Below, one piece after another: positions 51,600 to 62,548 of a stretch of 64,000 nt of DNA. The stretch is taken from positions 332,501-396,500 of the forward strand of contig OX463827.1 in NCBI GenBank assembly GCA_949825045.1. The letters are read 5' to 3'. The notes beneath the pieces are model-generated. The model did no database searches and was not told the DNA's origin. It was given only the letters and a program-made list of their open reading frames with translations. Source of the DNA: Argyresthia goedartella. Taxonomy: Eukaryota; Arthropoda; Insecta; Lepidoptera; Argyresthiidae. Each line of letters opens with the position of its first letter. Positions within the stretch are counted from its first letter, which is position 1. A program made the translations under genes and the position numbers.

Positions 51600-54500
51600 T
51601 GAATCGTTGTTGTTCTGTGGACGTTAGACATATTGTATCACCTTCCATATTGTTATCGCCGGTCACTGAGAATATTTATATATATTTATATGACATTACA
51701 GCCAAAAATTTGGCTTCTAACTCTGCTTTTACTGAGCAGCCTAATATGAATCTGGTATCAGACCAGAATAACAGGATGCATTTAAATTAGTTCATAGGAC
51801 AACAGAGGACCCAGGCTCTGGCAACATATGTTCTAGTATATTAGAAAACCCTAAGAATAAGGGAAGCTCACATGCTAAGTATATAAGCCTGGTTCATCAG
51901 AATATTCAATGTATTAGAGGCAAACATCTACAAATAGAGTTATTTTTAAATTGTAACAAAATTGACATTTTGTGCATAACAGAGCACTGGTTAACTATTA
52001 ACGAAATTATGTTTAGCTTTAAAGATCACCAGGTTGGTAGTTCGTTCACCAGACTTAATTCAATACATGGTGGGGCATTAATCATACTAAACAATCATAT
52101 GAAATTCAAGGAACGTAAGGACATTGTTTCCTTATCTGTTGAACGAACTATAGAACTTGCAGCTGTGGAATTAGAACAGTTCATCGTTATATGTGTCTAT
52201 AGGCCACCCTTGAGCGACTTTGAAATGTTCGAGAAAATAATGGAATCCGTCCTAACTATTTCATCACACAGTACGAAACGATTAATTATATGTGGTGACT
52301 TTAATGTTAATCTGTTAGAAAGAACTACTCTCAGCGTTAGATTGATAAATCTTTTCTCATCATTTAGGCTTAGCCATTTATTTATGGAGCCAACAAGAGT
52401 GACTGCTACTAATGCTACATGCATTGACAAAATTTTTACTGATGTTATTCCAATCAGTAAAAGTGTTATCAGTGAATTGGATTCAGATCATTTAGGTCAA
52501 TTATTTCAATTTGATTCTATTAGAGAACCTGTCATTAAAAAGAAAATTTCGTTTGTGCCAATAACTGCTGACCGGTTAGAAAGAATGAGATACTCTTTAG
52601 CCCAGGAACTACCGTTTTTGGCTGCTGAAAAGTCTCCTAATATAATGTATAACTTATTCTTTGAAACCTATATGAAACAGTACAGCGCGATATTCACTTC
52701 AAAATCGGTTGTGGTTAGTGGTTTAAACGACTTTAGTACGTGGGCTACTGCAGAGTTGCATAAACGCAGGCAAGCATTGTATGCATTGTATGAGGAACGA
52801 CGGTTCAACATGAGTGACGAATTTAAAGAACAAGTCAAACAGTTCTCCAAACAATTTAAATTAGACTGTCATACAGCTAAACGTAATTTTCTGAGTAGTA
52901 AAATTAAGAATAGTTCCGATGTTATAAAAACGACTTGGAAAATAATTAATGAGGAGGCCGGTCGTAGTAAAAAAGCGAGTCACGATTACGAACTAAAAAT
53001 CAATGGACAGCTTACGAGTTCTAGCTTAGAAGTTGCAGCTGAATTTGAATCGTTTTTTACTAATGCACCGGCTTCCACGACTAAGTATTTAAATTCGTCA
53101 CCTTTGTCTGCTGTTGCAATATTAAAAGATAATGTCTCAGAGTGTGCTTCATACTTGAATTTTAAGCACGTCACAAGTTCAGATGTCGTAAAGGCATTTA
53201 AATTAATAAATGTTAAGAAAACGAATGATCTTTAGGGACTCTCTGTTCACGTCGTTAAATCCCTGATCGAATTAATTGTACCTGACCTAGCGGTCATTTT
53301 CAACAATTGTATAGACTGCGGTGAATTTCCTGATTTAATGAAACAAAGTAAGATAATTCCCCTCTTCAAAGCAGGTAGTACTCAAGACCCCACCAATTTC
53401 AGACCTATATCAATACTACCAACTTTTAGTAAAATTTTTGAGAAATTAATCTTATCACAGCTATTACATCATTTTGAATCAAATAAGCTAATGCATAACA
53501 AACAGTTTGGATTCACTCGCGGTCGTTCAACAACAGATGCCGGAATTCAGTTCATTGAAAGTATTTTTGATGCCTGGGAAGAGTCACAAGATGCCCTAGG
53601 CATTTTTTGTGACTTATCTAAGGCTTTTGATTGCGTTTGTCATGAAACATTGATCAGGAAATTACATCATTATGGAGTTAGAGACACGTCATTGAATTTC
53701 TTAAAATCTTATCTGAACGGAAGAATACAAAGGGTAGACGTAAACGGAGAACGATCACCAGGATCATTGGTTTCTTTGGGCGTGCCACAGGGCTCAATAT
53801 TGGGACCCTTCCTATTCCTCATCTATATAAACGACTTACCCTATCTAGGAAGGGACTGTCATGATATGGTACTGTTTGCTGATGACACCTCACTTATTTT
53901 TAAAACAAAGCGAAACCAACACGCTAATGATGATCACGTGAACAATAACATATCAAGAGTGGTAAATTGGTTTAATGTTAATAATTTGCTATTAAATGAG
54001 AAAAAGACTAAATGTGTTAAGTTTCTTACTACTAACGTTAAAAATAATCAGACATGTATAACAATTAAAAATGTGGAATTGGAATTGGTAACCAGCACAG
54101 TGTTTCTAGGTATAACGTTGGATTCCAAACTCCAATGGGGTCCACATATTGATAAGCTATCGAACAGACTGAGCTCTGCAGCTTTTGCATGCAGGAAAAT
54201 CCGTCACTTGACAGATTTAAAAACAGCCAGATTAGTTTATTTTAGTTATTTTCATAGTATTATGTCCTACGGTATTCTGCTCTGGGGCAGTGCTGCTGAC
54301 ATAAATACTATTTTTGTACTGCAGAAGCGGGCTGTTCGTGCGATTTATAAAATGAATAATAGCGATTCTCTTAGAAATAAGTTTAAAGAAGTAAATATAT
54401 TGACAGTCCATAGTCAATATATTTACGAGAATATTATGTATGTCCATAAGAACATTGTTAACTTTCGAAGAAACTGTGATATACATAACTTTAATACTAG

Positions 54501-55080
54501 AAACAAGGACAAACTTGCAGTGCCCACTACTCGGCTCCATAAAATAAAAAACTCGTTCAAGGGTAATTGTGTAAGATTTTACAATAAACTCCCAAGCACT
54601 TTGACAGATCTATCAATTAATAAGTTCAAGAAATACATCAAGCAAAGGCTTATTTCTAAAGCTTACTACAGTATTAAAGAGTACATAGACGATAAAAATG
54701 CTTGGGACTGAATTGTTCTAATTAATTGTGAGCATCCTCACTGCCAGAGTTTCTTTTACTGGACACTTGGAGGCCTTTTACACCTCCAAAGATTAATTTA
54801 ATTATACAACTCTTGACTGTGGGGACCATTTACATCTCCTATCATCATTGTATTATTCACTAAAGAGACTATACATCTCTGTTATTTATATTTTAATTAT
54901 TTTATTATGACATTTGAGACTCTTTACATCTCTCAGAAACAATAATTAAGTACTTTTTTTTTCTGATAATATGATACAAATACCAAATGTTCTGTAAAAA
55001 ATTAAATGAAATGACATGTGAAAGTGCCCTTGTGGCCTATTTACAGAATAAACGTTTTGAGTTTTGAGTTTTGAGTTTTG
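51600..55080 (+). mobile_element. Jockey/CR1-like LINE, almost intact
   Basis: The 5' limit is uncertain (somewhere near 51600, in the end of ORF1: ITAKNLASNS at 51700). The 3' UTR (54712-55050) has several ACATCTC blocks and ends in a (TTTTGAG)n tail at 55057-55078. Its 3' end is nearly identical to the short insert at 13858-14246. It is the last insertion in the right arm of the Harbinger element, about 100 bp from its right TIR. Confidence 0.88.
51791..54711 (+). pseudogene. LINE ORF2 (endonuclease-RT) with one nonsense codon
   Basis: Two long open pieces, to 53235 and from 53236 to 54711, are in the same frame and separated only by TAG at 53233-53235, where the relatives have Trp. The endonuclease shows NIQCIRGK, ITEHW, VYRPPL, ICGDFNVN and ELDSDHLGQL. 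The RT shows FRPISILP, FGFTRGRSTTD, FCDLSKAFDCV, LGVPQGSILGPFLF and the catalytic FADD at about 53875. The C-terminus ends YYSIKEYIDDKNAWD. A single G-to-A change therefore separates it from a full-length ORF2. The frame overlaps the ORF1 stop region near 51790 in a different frame. Confidence 0.9.
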
Positions 55081-55183
55081 AATATAGTTTACGTGCAACA
55101 TTCGATATTTCTGTGCGATAAAGGTGTCGTGATATGTTATCGATTTTGCGATATTATCAAAGATATTGAGAATTGACCCCCAG

Positions 55184-55707
55184 CTCCCGAATAACTTCAA
55201 TCAACTGTCTCTTGACATTCGAGTAATAGGCGATATCTGATCTGGGCACTAATGTTAAACGACAAAACATGATCATATTTTATCGATTTACTATCGTACG
55301 AGTTGGAGTTCGAAACGCCAGATCTATGAAGTGGCACTTTATCAAATGAATAACAAAAATAAATTAACAGTGCGTTGGTAATACGAATGGAATTGTTACA
55401 AACTAAGTAGGCCGTGAATTGAGATCCATATGGTATAAAAATGCATAAATTACGAATCACGAATGACGAAATTGATTAAATATCTTTTCTGGAAACCATT
55501 TCTAACATATTGTATGACTTGCATGCCTTGGTCGTTTCGCACGCGGCGCCCGGTGTGGGCACCCACTGTACGAACACGTACCGAGCCGAGGAGGTGAGTA
55601 GTCAGCGTTATTATAACGATCAGTTATTCAAACGATTTTGACTGAACATCATTACAAGAAACAAACAAATATTGCGATACGGGTGGCACTATATATATAT
55701 ATGTATA
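55184..55707. other. Flank between Harbinger and Ginger-like element
   Basis: Not assigned. A short GC-rich island at 55538-55600 followed by GAGGTGAGTA could be an exon with a donor site (frame ...VVSHAAPGVGTHCTNTYRAE), but I see no homology and no matching acceptor. Confidence 0.3.
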
Positions 55708-58496
55708 TGTTACGGCTAAAACCCGAAGCGCGGCTGCACCTAGTTTTAGCCGGTTAGAACTAGGTGTAGCCACTTACTCTTGGTTAAACCTAGTACGAGC
55801 CGATTATTTTCGGGTAAAACTAGGTCTATCCTTCATCATGCCGGCTACAACTAGGTTCGGCCATTCCCTGTTAGATAAAACTAGGTCTATCCTTCATCAT
55901 GCCGGCTACAACTAGGTTCGGCCATTCCCTGTTGGATAAAACTAGGTCTATCCGATATCATTCCGGCTAGAACTAGGTCCAGCCATTCCCTGTTGGATAA
56001 AACTAGATGCAAACAAGTTGAAACAAGTAACAGGCGCCTGTCTCACGCGAGTCGCGCCCCTGCCGCCCGCCACCCGTACACCCGCGTTTGTCATTGCGCT
56101 TTGAGTTTAGTACGCGTTGTGCCGTTGTACAAAACAGACGTACTTTCTTGTTTTTGCGCACTCATACGTTCGAATTCAGAATGGCTGTGAATGAAGACCT
56201 ACAGACTATGAAGTAAAGTTTTTTGGAACAGTTTCAGTGTTTATTAGCCACAAAACATGGTGAAATCAAAGCTATATGAATGATCTGCAGTATTCCAAGT
56301 TTATAGAAGACGTTAAAGCTGCCAAAATATCCACGAAACGTTCTACGTTACAATATCGCCATTTGAAGCGCTTCGATGTTTGTTGTATTGGCGACATCGA
56401 AAAGTTGATTTCTCCTGTGTCGAGCACCGAAAATTCCGAAAATATCAAATATTGCGTCAAGAATGAAGACTTGTTTGATGTTCTTCATGAAATACATCTG
56501 TGTGTTGGGCACGGCGGAAGAAATAGAATGGTTGCAGAAGCTAAAAAGAAGTATGCAAATATTACTCATGAGGCGATTCTTTTGAATCTTCGTTTATGTA
56601 AGCCATGTCAAATGAAACAAAAATCTACCAAAAAAGGCCTTGTTGTAAAGCCTATTTTATCCAGCTAGCTAAACAGCCGTTGCCAAGTAGATTTGATAGA
56701 CATGCAGACAAACCCAGATGGTGGCTACAAGTTTATACTAGTTTATCAGGACCACCTCACGAAATTCGTACAACTTCATCCGTTACAAAGAAAGACTGCG
56801 GAAGAAGTATCAAAGAAATTACTTGATATATTTGGTATCTTTGGATCACCCTCAATACTTCAATCCGACAATGGCAGAGAGGTCGCAAATCGAGTTGTGG
56901 AAAGTTTGACGCAGATGTGGCCAGGTTTGAAGATTGTTCATGGGAAACCACGACACAGCCAGTCACAAGGTAGTGTTGAACGTGCCAATTAAGACATCCA
57001 AAAAATGCTTATGACTTGGATGGCTGACGAGAACTGCCAAAAATGGTCAGAAGGCTTACGATTTATTCAGATAATGAAAAGCTTACCATCACGTAATTAA
57101 AAGATCGCCGTACCAGGCAATATTCGGTTCTGATGTAAAGCTCGGGCTGAAATCATCTGATCTACCACCTGAAGTCCTTGCAAATATAGAAAGTGAGGAA
57201 TATCTTGGGAAATTCTTAGAGAGTTAGTTGATGATGAGAGTGACGAAGCTACTAAAGAGAATGAGCCATCAAAAGAGAATGAGCCATCAACATCAGGAAG
57301 TTGCCAGAAAGAAATCGAAATGACATATTGCGGGCTTTGTGACCAGAATGAGGAGAAAAAAATGTAAGAAGAAAAAAATTCCTGACGGGGACAAAGGTAG
57401 AGGCGACTTTCCCAATGTGTTAATGGTTGTACTTGAATGTAACGACAAGGGGTTATACAAATTAGGAAACAAATACGGCACTATAACAGAACTATTTTCA
57501 AGAAATCAGTTCACTGTGTGTTACTAAAAATTTTTAGATGTTGACATGGTTTCACCCGAAAAGAAATCACTACGCCAAATAGCCAATACACAATCGACCT
57601 CTGGTGGGCAAGGCTATAAAAGATGCCACTGCAAAACCAAATCTGGCAACAAAAAGTGCCTCTGCAAAGCTGCTGGTATTTTATGCAACTCAAAATGTCA
57701 CTCAAGTTTAAGTTGTTCTAATAAATAGTTTATGTTACTGTATAAAAGTGTGATTTATAATTATAATAACATTATTTAAATTATAATATGCTACTATTGT
57801 CTGTTGTTAAAAAAATGTTCCTGATTGTTCCTATTATATTAAAAATTGTACTCCTTATAATTTGTGTTAATTATTACAATGTGATTTATAAGAATAAAAA
57901 AACTCTCTACGTTTCTTTTTATTGGATGTTTTTTTTAATATCTAAAAAAGCTCTGCCGATAGCATGCCGGCTACAACTATGTACAGCCAATCCCTGTTAG
58001 ATAAAACTAAGACACGCGCTGCTGCTGCAGACGCTGTGAGTCACACTCGCTAGTAGACCTGCAGTAGATCAGGAGCACCTGGCGCTCACAACCTGCAGAG
58101 GCGCGTGCCTCGCTATGCCCTCCACCCCGCGCCGCTGCTGCAGATGCTGTGAGTCATGAGTGTGACGTGGGGCGGAAGGCTTGGCGGGACACGCATCTAA
58201 GTTTTATCCAACAGGGATTGTCTGGACCTAGTTCTAGCCGGAATAATATCGGATAGACCTAGTTTTATCCATCAGGGAATGGCCGAACCTAGTTGTAGCC
58301 GGCATGATGAAGGATAGACCTAGTTTTATCCAACAGGGAATGGCCGAACCTAGTTGTAGCCGGCATGATGAAGGATAGACCTAGTTTTACCCGAAAATAA
58401 TCGGCTTGTACTAGGTTTAACCAAGAGTAAGTGGCTACACCTAGTTTTAACCGGCTAAAACTAGGTGCAGCCGCGCTTTGGGTTTTAGCCGTAACA
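55708..58496 (+). mobile_element. Ginger-like DNA transposon with iteron-rich TIRs
   Basis: The 2789 bp are flanked by TATA duplications (55704-55707, 58497-58500). TIRs of 303-304 bp (55708-56010; 58193-58496) begin TGTTACGGCTAAAACCC and are about 95% identical. Each TIR holds an irregular array of (A/T)AACTAGGT boxes and three tandem units of about 62 bp (TCCTTCATCATGCCGGCTAC, then GGTTCGGCCATTCCCTGTT). The encoded enzyme has a retrovirus-like integrase with an HHCC finger. TG...CA-type ends, a 4-bp target duplication and this enzyme fit the Ginger group, the cut-and-paste relatives of LTR-retrotransposon integrases. Confidence 0.85.
56180..57728 (+). pseudogene. Ginger-type transposase (integrase core plus Cys-rich tail), broken
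   Basis: A start near 56180 (MAVNEDLQ) is followed by stops. The piece 56276-56668 carries a finger with H in LHEIHLCVGH and C in LRLCKPC. After a shift, 56693-56992 holds the integrase core: Asp in the VDLIDM region at about 56690, Asp in LQSDNGREV, and Glu in SQGSVERAN, 36 residues after the second Asp. Further pieces resemble KRSPYQAIFGSDVKLGL (about 57105-57145) and a central VVLECNDKGLYKLG..YG (57425-57480). The tail (57600-57728) has CHCKTKSGNKKC, CKAAGILC and CHSSLSC, the Cys-rich end found in KRBA2-like Ginger proteins. About six shifts or stops. The catalytic triad is still intact in sequence. Confidence 0.82.
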
Positions 58497-58500
58497 TATA

Positions 58501-58721
58501 TATATTACCAGACATTCTCTTGAATCTTTATTTTTTATATTTATTACCTATGAATCGTGAGGAAGCGTATGCCGTAGCGGTGCTAAGCATTTATATGTAA
58601 GTATGTAAATGTATGATTTTGCTTTAAGAGTTACTTGTACCAAAATCGGTATAATACCAGTTTTGGATAAGTTTGATACATATCTATCTATCTAATCAGA
58701 CTTATACCAAAATTGGTATTA
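58501..58721. other. Spacer with palindromic ACCAAAATTGGT-type motifs
   Basis: 58639-58716 contains three related motifs (ACCAAAATCGGT, ATACCAGTTTTGG, ACCAAAATTGGT) in alternating orientation and two TATC runs. No coding signal. Confidence 0.4.
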
Positions 58722-58870
58722 AAGATAGATAGATATAAAGTTTATTCAGTCGTCAAAAAAAGCAAAACAGATCACAGAAAATACAACAAGTAGGCACAGA
58801 ATAGGATAACAAAGAATAGAAACAACAAGAAGTTACATACAAATGAAAAAAAAATAGGGTGATCCGACAT
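58722..58870 (-). mobile_element. Probable LINE 3' end with (TATC)n tail
   Basis: On the minus strand the text runs GACGACTGAATAAACTTTAT and then TATCTATCTATCTTT, the arrangement of an AATAAA-bearing LINE 3' end with a short tandem tail. Only about 150 bp remain and no ORF is left, so the family cannot be given. Confidence 0.5.
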
Positions 58871-58883
58871 ACATAGTTTACCT

Positions 58884-59066
58884 ATATGATGATGATGATG
58901 ATGATGAGGTGGGACACCCGCTGAATCACAGGGATCGGTCCTTTATTTTGACTATTTCATCAAATTCCAATGTTTGGGCACTGGTTACTGTTGGTTACAC
59001 AGGTGTCCCTCCCCAAATCTTCTTGTTCGCTTAGTGAATTCTAGGATGTCGCTAAACTTTAAGTTA
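58884..59066 (-). mobile_element. LINE 3' end, same family as 6239-8415
   Basis: Matches 6239-6425 in the same orientation: (GAT)n tail 58889-58907, TCCCTCCCCAAATCTTCTTG, GAATTCTAGGATGTCGCTAA. It is cut off after about 180 bp, so it is a very short 5'-truncated copy. Its (GAT)n tail has expanded relative to the longer copy. Confidence 0.85.
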
Positions 59067-59370
59067 TAATCGGCGTAATCGGACCGCACCCGAGGCTACA
59101 CGGCAAAAACAGCTGTGCTGTATTTTAACTAAATAATTTTGTTTAAATTCGTCTATTTGTGAATATAGTGTTAGTTTTTAGTGTTTGTTAAGTCAATTAA
59201 TAGTATCCCAGTGATGAACGTGGTCAGAATTATAATTGTGATAAAATAATCGATCACGGGCCAACAGACCAAAGGACGATTCAAACTGTCGTGTTCAACT
59301 GACATTGTCTTGCCTTTCCCTTGCTACATAGCGAGTATTTTTTGTCTTTGTTTTCACATTACTAATCATA

Positions 59371-60432
59371 ATGATGACTCGCAATGCTTTGTCTTGCCAA
59401 GCGGAGTCCAGGCTCCAACTGGTTTTGCAGGAATTAAAGCAAGCAAAGGGACAGGTGGAACAATTAGAAGCAGAAAGAGATGAAAATGAAAAAAATATCT
59501 TGGAAACCTTAGAAAACAATCAAAAATTAAAGAGGGAACTGTCCGCGCTACATTCCATTGATATTTCTATTACTGAGGAACGGGATAGGCTGCAACTAAT
59601 AATAGATGGGTTTGATGAGCACTGTGGCACTGAGTTTGAGTCCGTCCTGCACAGAACTTCAATCCTGGAGAAGGAACTGTGTGATGCCCACCAACATATC
59701 ACACAGCTGGAAGAAGCGGCTATTAGCTCTGCCACAGTGACCACGCAGAGCTTATTTGATGAATTGGTAGCAGTAAATACTTCCTTGGGCCATGTCTCTG
59801 TTGCGGGCTGTAGCTTGCCCACTATGACTATTGACCTTAATAAGGATGACTCAGTGTGTAATGTGGCAGCCAGCAGCAGGGACAGCACACACAAATTGAA
59901 ACTAATTAAAAATAAGTTAAGAAAATATGTAAAAATTAATAAGTTTATAAAAAAAACCAAAAATATGCTAAAGAAACAAAAAAAGGTTGTAACAAAGCTT
60001 CATAATAAAAGAAGGGTTGTAGATAAACTGGAGCTGTGTACTGCTCAGCTTAATTATAATCAGATTAGCTATGAGGACAACATGCATGAGCTAAGATGCA
60101 AACTTGACCAGGCAGAGCGCTCCCTGGGGCACTACATTAGCCTCTATGACAAAACCAAAGCGGAAACCAGGGAACTGAATCTAGCTATGGATGCAGTTCT
60201 CAGTAGCGAGGTTAGCCTAGAAACTAAAATATTGGAGAGCTGCTGTTGTGTGCCGGACTGTGCTCCGTCAGCTACTTCCCTTCTGGATGTTAGCACTTCA
60301 TATCCAGGTATAAAAACAATTATGTACAGTGATGAACTTGGAAAAAATATGGGCCAATTATTAAATATGTATATGGAGCATACGGTAATAAATAATTGTT
60401 TACCCAACTGTAATCTGCATGATATTATATAA
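59371..60432 (+). CDS. LINE ORF1 protein, coiled coil then degraded SGNH-like part
   Basis: 353 open codons start at ATG 59371 (MMTRNALSCQAESRLQ). Residues about 10-75 and 95-120 have heptad-like Leu/Glu/Lys patterns typical of the trimerising coiled coil of ORF1 proteins. A basic stretch (about 172-215, KLIKNKLRKYVKINKFIKKT) could bind RNA. A second coiled region follows (about 220-275). The end (YSDELGKNMGQLLN) resembles the first block of the SGNH/esterase domain found in CR1 ORF1 proteins, with the block's usual Gly-Asp-Ser altered. TAA at 60430 and a second stop near 60520 interrupt it; the rest (to 60825, with VMFTFPYSDSLPQ and ITAKNLATHS) is in frame downstream. Confidence 0.75.
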   Translation: MMTRNALSCQAESRLQLVLQELKQAKGQVEQLEAERDENEKNILETLENNQKLKRELSALHSIDISITEERDRLQLIIDGFDEHCGTEFESVLHRTSILEKELCDAHQHITQLEEAAISSATVTTQSLFDELVAVNTSLGHVSVAGCSLPTMTIDLNKDDSVCNVAASSRDSTHKLKLIKNKLRKYVKINKFIKKTKNMLKKQKKVVTKLHNKRRVVDKLELCTAQLNYNQISYEDNMHELRCKLDQAERSLGHYISLYDKTKAETRELNLAMDAVLSSEVSLETKILESCCCVPDCAPSATSLLDVSTSYPGIKTIMYSDELGKNMGQLLNMYMEHTVINNCLPNCNLHDII

Positions 60433-60825
60433 AAAGTAGATATTGCTACATATAGTGATGACTGTTATTTAATCATATGCCTCGGTGATAGGGGTAATGT
60501 GAACAAGTCTGACTTAATTTAATATTTAGACAAGCTCTGTTCTTTAAAAGTAAAACAAATTGTTATGTTCACATTTCCTTACAGTGACAGCCTGCCACAA
60601 TCAGAAAACAACCTTAGATATAAGCTGAATATGACCTTGCATACTATATCATGCAATAATAATATACATGTAATGGATACTAACAATTTTGTTAGTAGAA
60701 ATAAATATTATTTGACTAAAGGTAAATATTACCTTCCTAGTTATTATAAAAGACAAGTAGCAAATTCGCTGTCCTATTATTTTAATATAACAGCCAAAAA
60801 TTTGGCTACACATAGCCTCTATTGA
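60433..60825 (+). pseudogene. ORF1 continuation (SGNH-like C-terminus)
   Basis: In frame with ORF1 after two stops. It reads YSDDCYLIICLGDRGNVNK, then KQIVMFTFPYSDSLPQSE and YFNITAKNLATHSLY. The same C-terminal peptides are found at 12130-12420 and 51690-51790 in related LINEs, which shows that they belong to the normal ORF1 product. The family resemblance to SGNH hydrolases is faint and an inference. Confidence 0.6.
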
Positions 60826-62548
60826 GCATTATACTGATGTTTCAAACAAAACCTTGGAAGTTTTTCCAAGTCATTTAAATTAGATAAAACGACAATAGAG
60901 AAAGTCTCTAGCCCGTCAAATAATATAAATAAAGTACATAATAAAAACAGAAAAATTCGATATTGTAAAATAAATGCAAAGTTTACTAATCTGGTCCACC
61001 AAAATATTCAAGGTATTAGCAGTAAATTATTAGAGTTGGAGTTGTACATGAACTCTTTTAATATTGATATTTTATGTCTAACAGAACATTGGCTAAAAAG
61101 TTATCAAAGCGGCAACGTGTCTAACTCACAACGTCATTTAAAAAAAGTTGTAACGGTTTTTAACTGTCTGGGGTGTATTAAATTGTATGCCGAAGGTTAA
61201 GCCGTGAGAATATGTTTAAGTATATAAGTATGTCGAAAGGCTCATCATGTCTACTTTTCTCACAGAACCACTAGCTTTTATTGGTTTTTACATACCAAGA
61301 GATCAGCCGGACAGAAATCCAGACAGAAATGATAAGAAATAATAAATGTTTATGCAGAACAAAAGGTACAAACCTGTTATAAAAACTTAGCTTAGGTGTA
61401 GAATACAGTTTATTATGTTATAAGACAAAGTGCTGGTTGGTTATGTACATAATTAATTGAGAATATCGTTGGAGTCCCTACGTCCCAAGATAGGGTTACC
61501 CATGTGTTTAGGAATAATCATCAAGCCCCTCCAAAAATATGAATAATTAATAGTTAGTTACCGAATGTGTCATGTTTCTTTTAACATTAAATCCCAAATT
61601 ACGAAAGCATTTTTCCCAAGCTGAAACGGAGACGCTTAACTATTCCACTAGTTCATCCGATAATTTTCAAGGGCCCTACCACAAAAAAATAAACTCCTGT
61701 CCAACACTTGTTTAAAAACAAAAATGTATAGGATTTGACGTTTGTTTTGAGGTTTAAAGCCGTTTAATACTTTTTGTGGTAACACCGCAAGGGTTCAGGG
61801 GTTTGGGGTTGAAAATCAGTAAAAAAAGCATCTAGTAATAAAGGTTTTCATTTCTTAAATATTATTCCATATTCATATAAATTAGGTATGTTTATTTTAA
61901 AAATAGTAGGTATATCAGTAAATGTAATGCCAATTGATTTTCACAATTAGCAGCATCGACCTCGCAGACTAAGTGAATCTCATAATTGTTTAATGTGTCG
62001 TGTAATACTCGTCAACCTGAATGGCAAGACTACACTAGTAAGTTACACGGTCTGAGTTCACTCGCCTGACGACAACCGCGCTCGATGTAGTTCTAGGTAT
62101 TATCTTACACAATAGCTACTTGAGATGATATCAAGCGTGAAACGTAGCAACAATAGTAGTTTATGTGACTGATACATAATGCCTAATTATGTACAGTTAC
62201 ATACACTAGTTTATCAACACACATATCATAAGCTCTCTTTGATGTGTTCAGGAACCGCATGTTTGACCGGCATTGTGGCATTGAGTTGTTTAGCTTGTTC
62301 TGTAGTACCAACTTCACAGACAAAGTAGGGGCGGCACGCAGGCGGGCGTCGGCGTTCGAAATTTTAATGTCATAATATGTAGAAAATTTACACATTATGG
62401 TCATAATGTTCAATATTCAGATAAGAAATTAGTTTTTACAAAGTAGTTTAACATTATGCTGATCGTAACGTGCGGTTTTTGGACGCTGTAAAGATGGTTT
62501 ATGATACGTGTGTAGATAAATATTTTTATGATATAGTTGAAAGCTCAG

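Larger units (their letters stand above)
34006..55180. mobile_element. Harbinger element inflated by four nested retrotransposons
   Basis: Left TIR GGGGCCAATTCTCA (34006-34019); right TIR is the reverse complement of 55167-55180 and reads GGGGTCAATTCTCA. CAG lies directly outside both ends (34003-34005, 55181-55183), a 3-bp target duplication as expected for PIF/Harbinger. Between them, in the arrangement typical of the superfamily, are a transposase gene (+, 34278 onward) and a convergent Myb/SANT-like gene (-, 51269-41842). Subtracting the two BEL/Pao elements and two LINEs leaves roughly 3.5 kb, a normal Harbinger size. A second copy of the left part starts at 62549. Confidence 0.82.
59067..61106 (+). 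mobile_element. 5' half of a Jockey/CR1-like LINE (5' UTR, ORF1, ORF2 start)
   Basis: 59067-59370 is a probable 5' UTR. It is followed by ORF1 (59371-60432 and continuation to 60825) and the first 45 codons of ORF2 endonuclease (60975-61106; NLVHQNIQGISSKLLELELY, LCLTEHWLKSY). It ends abruptly at 61106, where the duplicated segment begins. It is of the same clade as the LINEs at 12100 and 51600. Confidence 0.8.

Noticed and set aside
57788..58000. 70-codon hydrophobic frame inside the Ginger-like element
   Set aside because: Pure AT-rich translation product downstream of the transposase; runs into the iteron repeat; no support.
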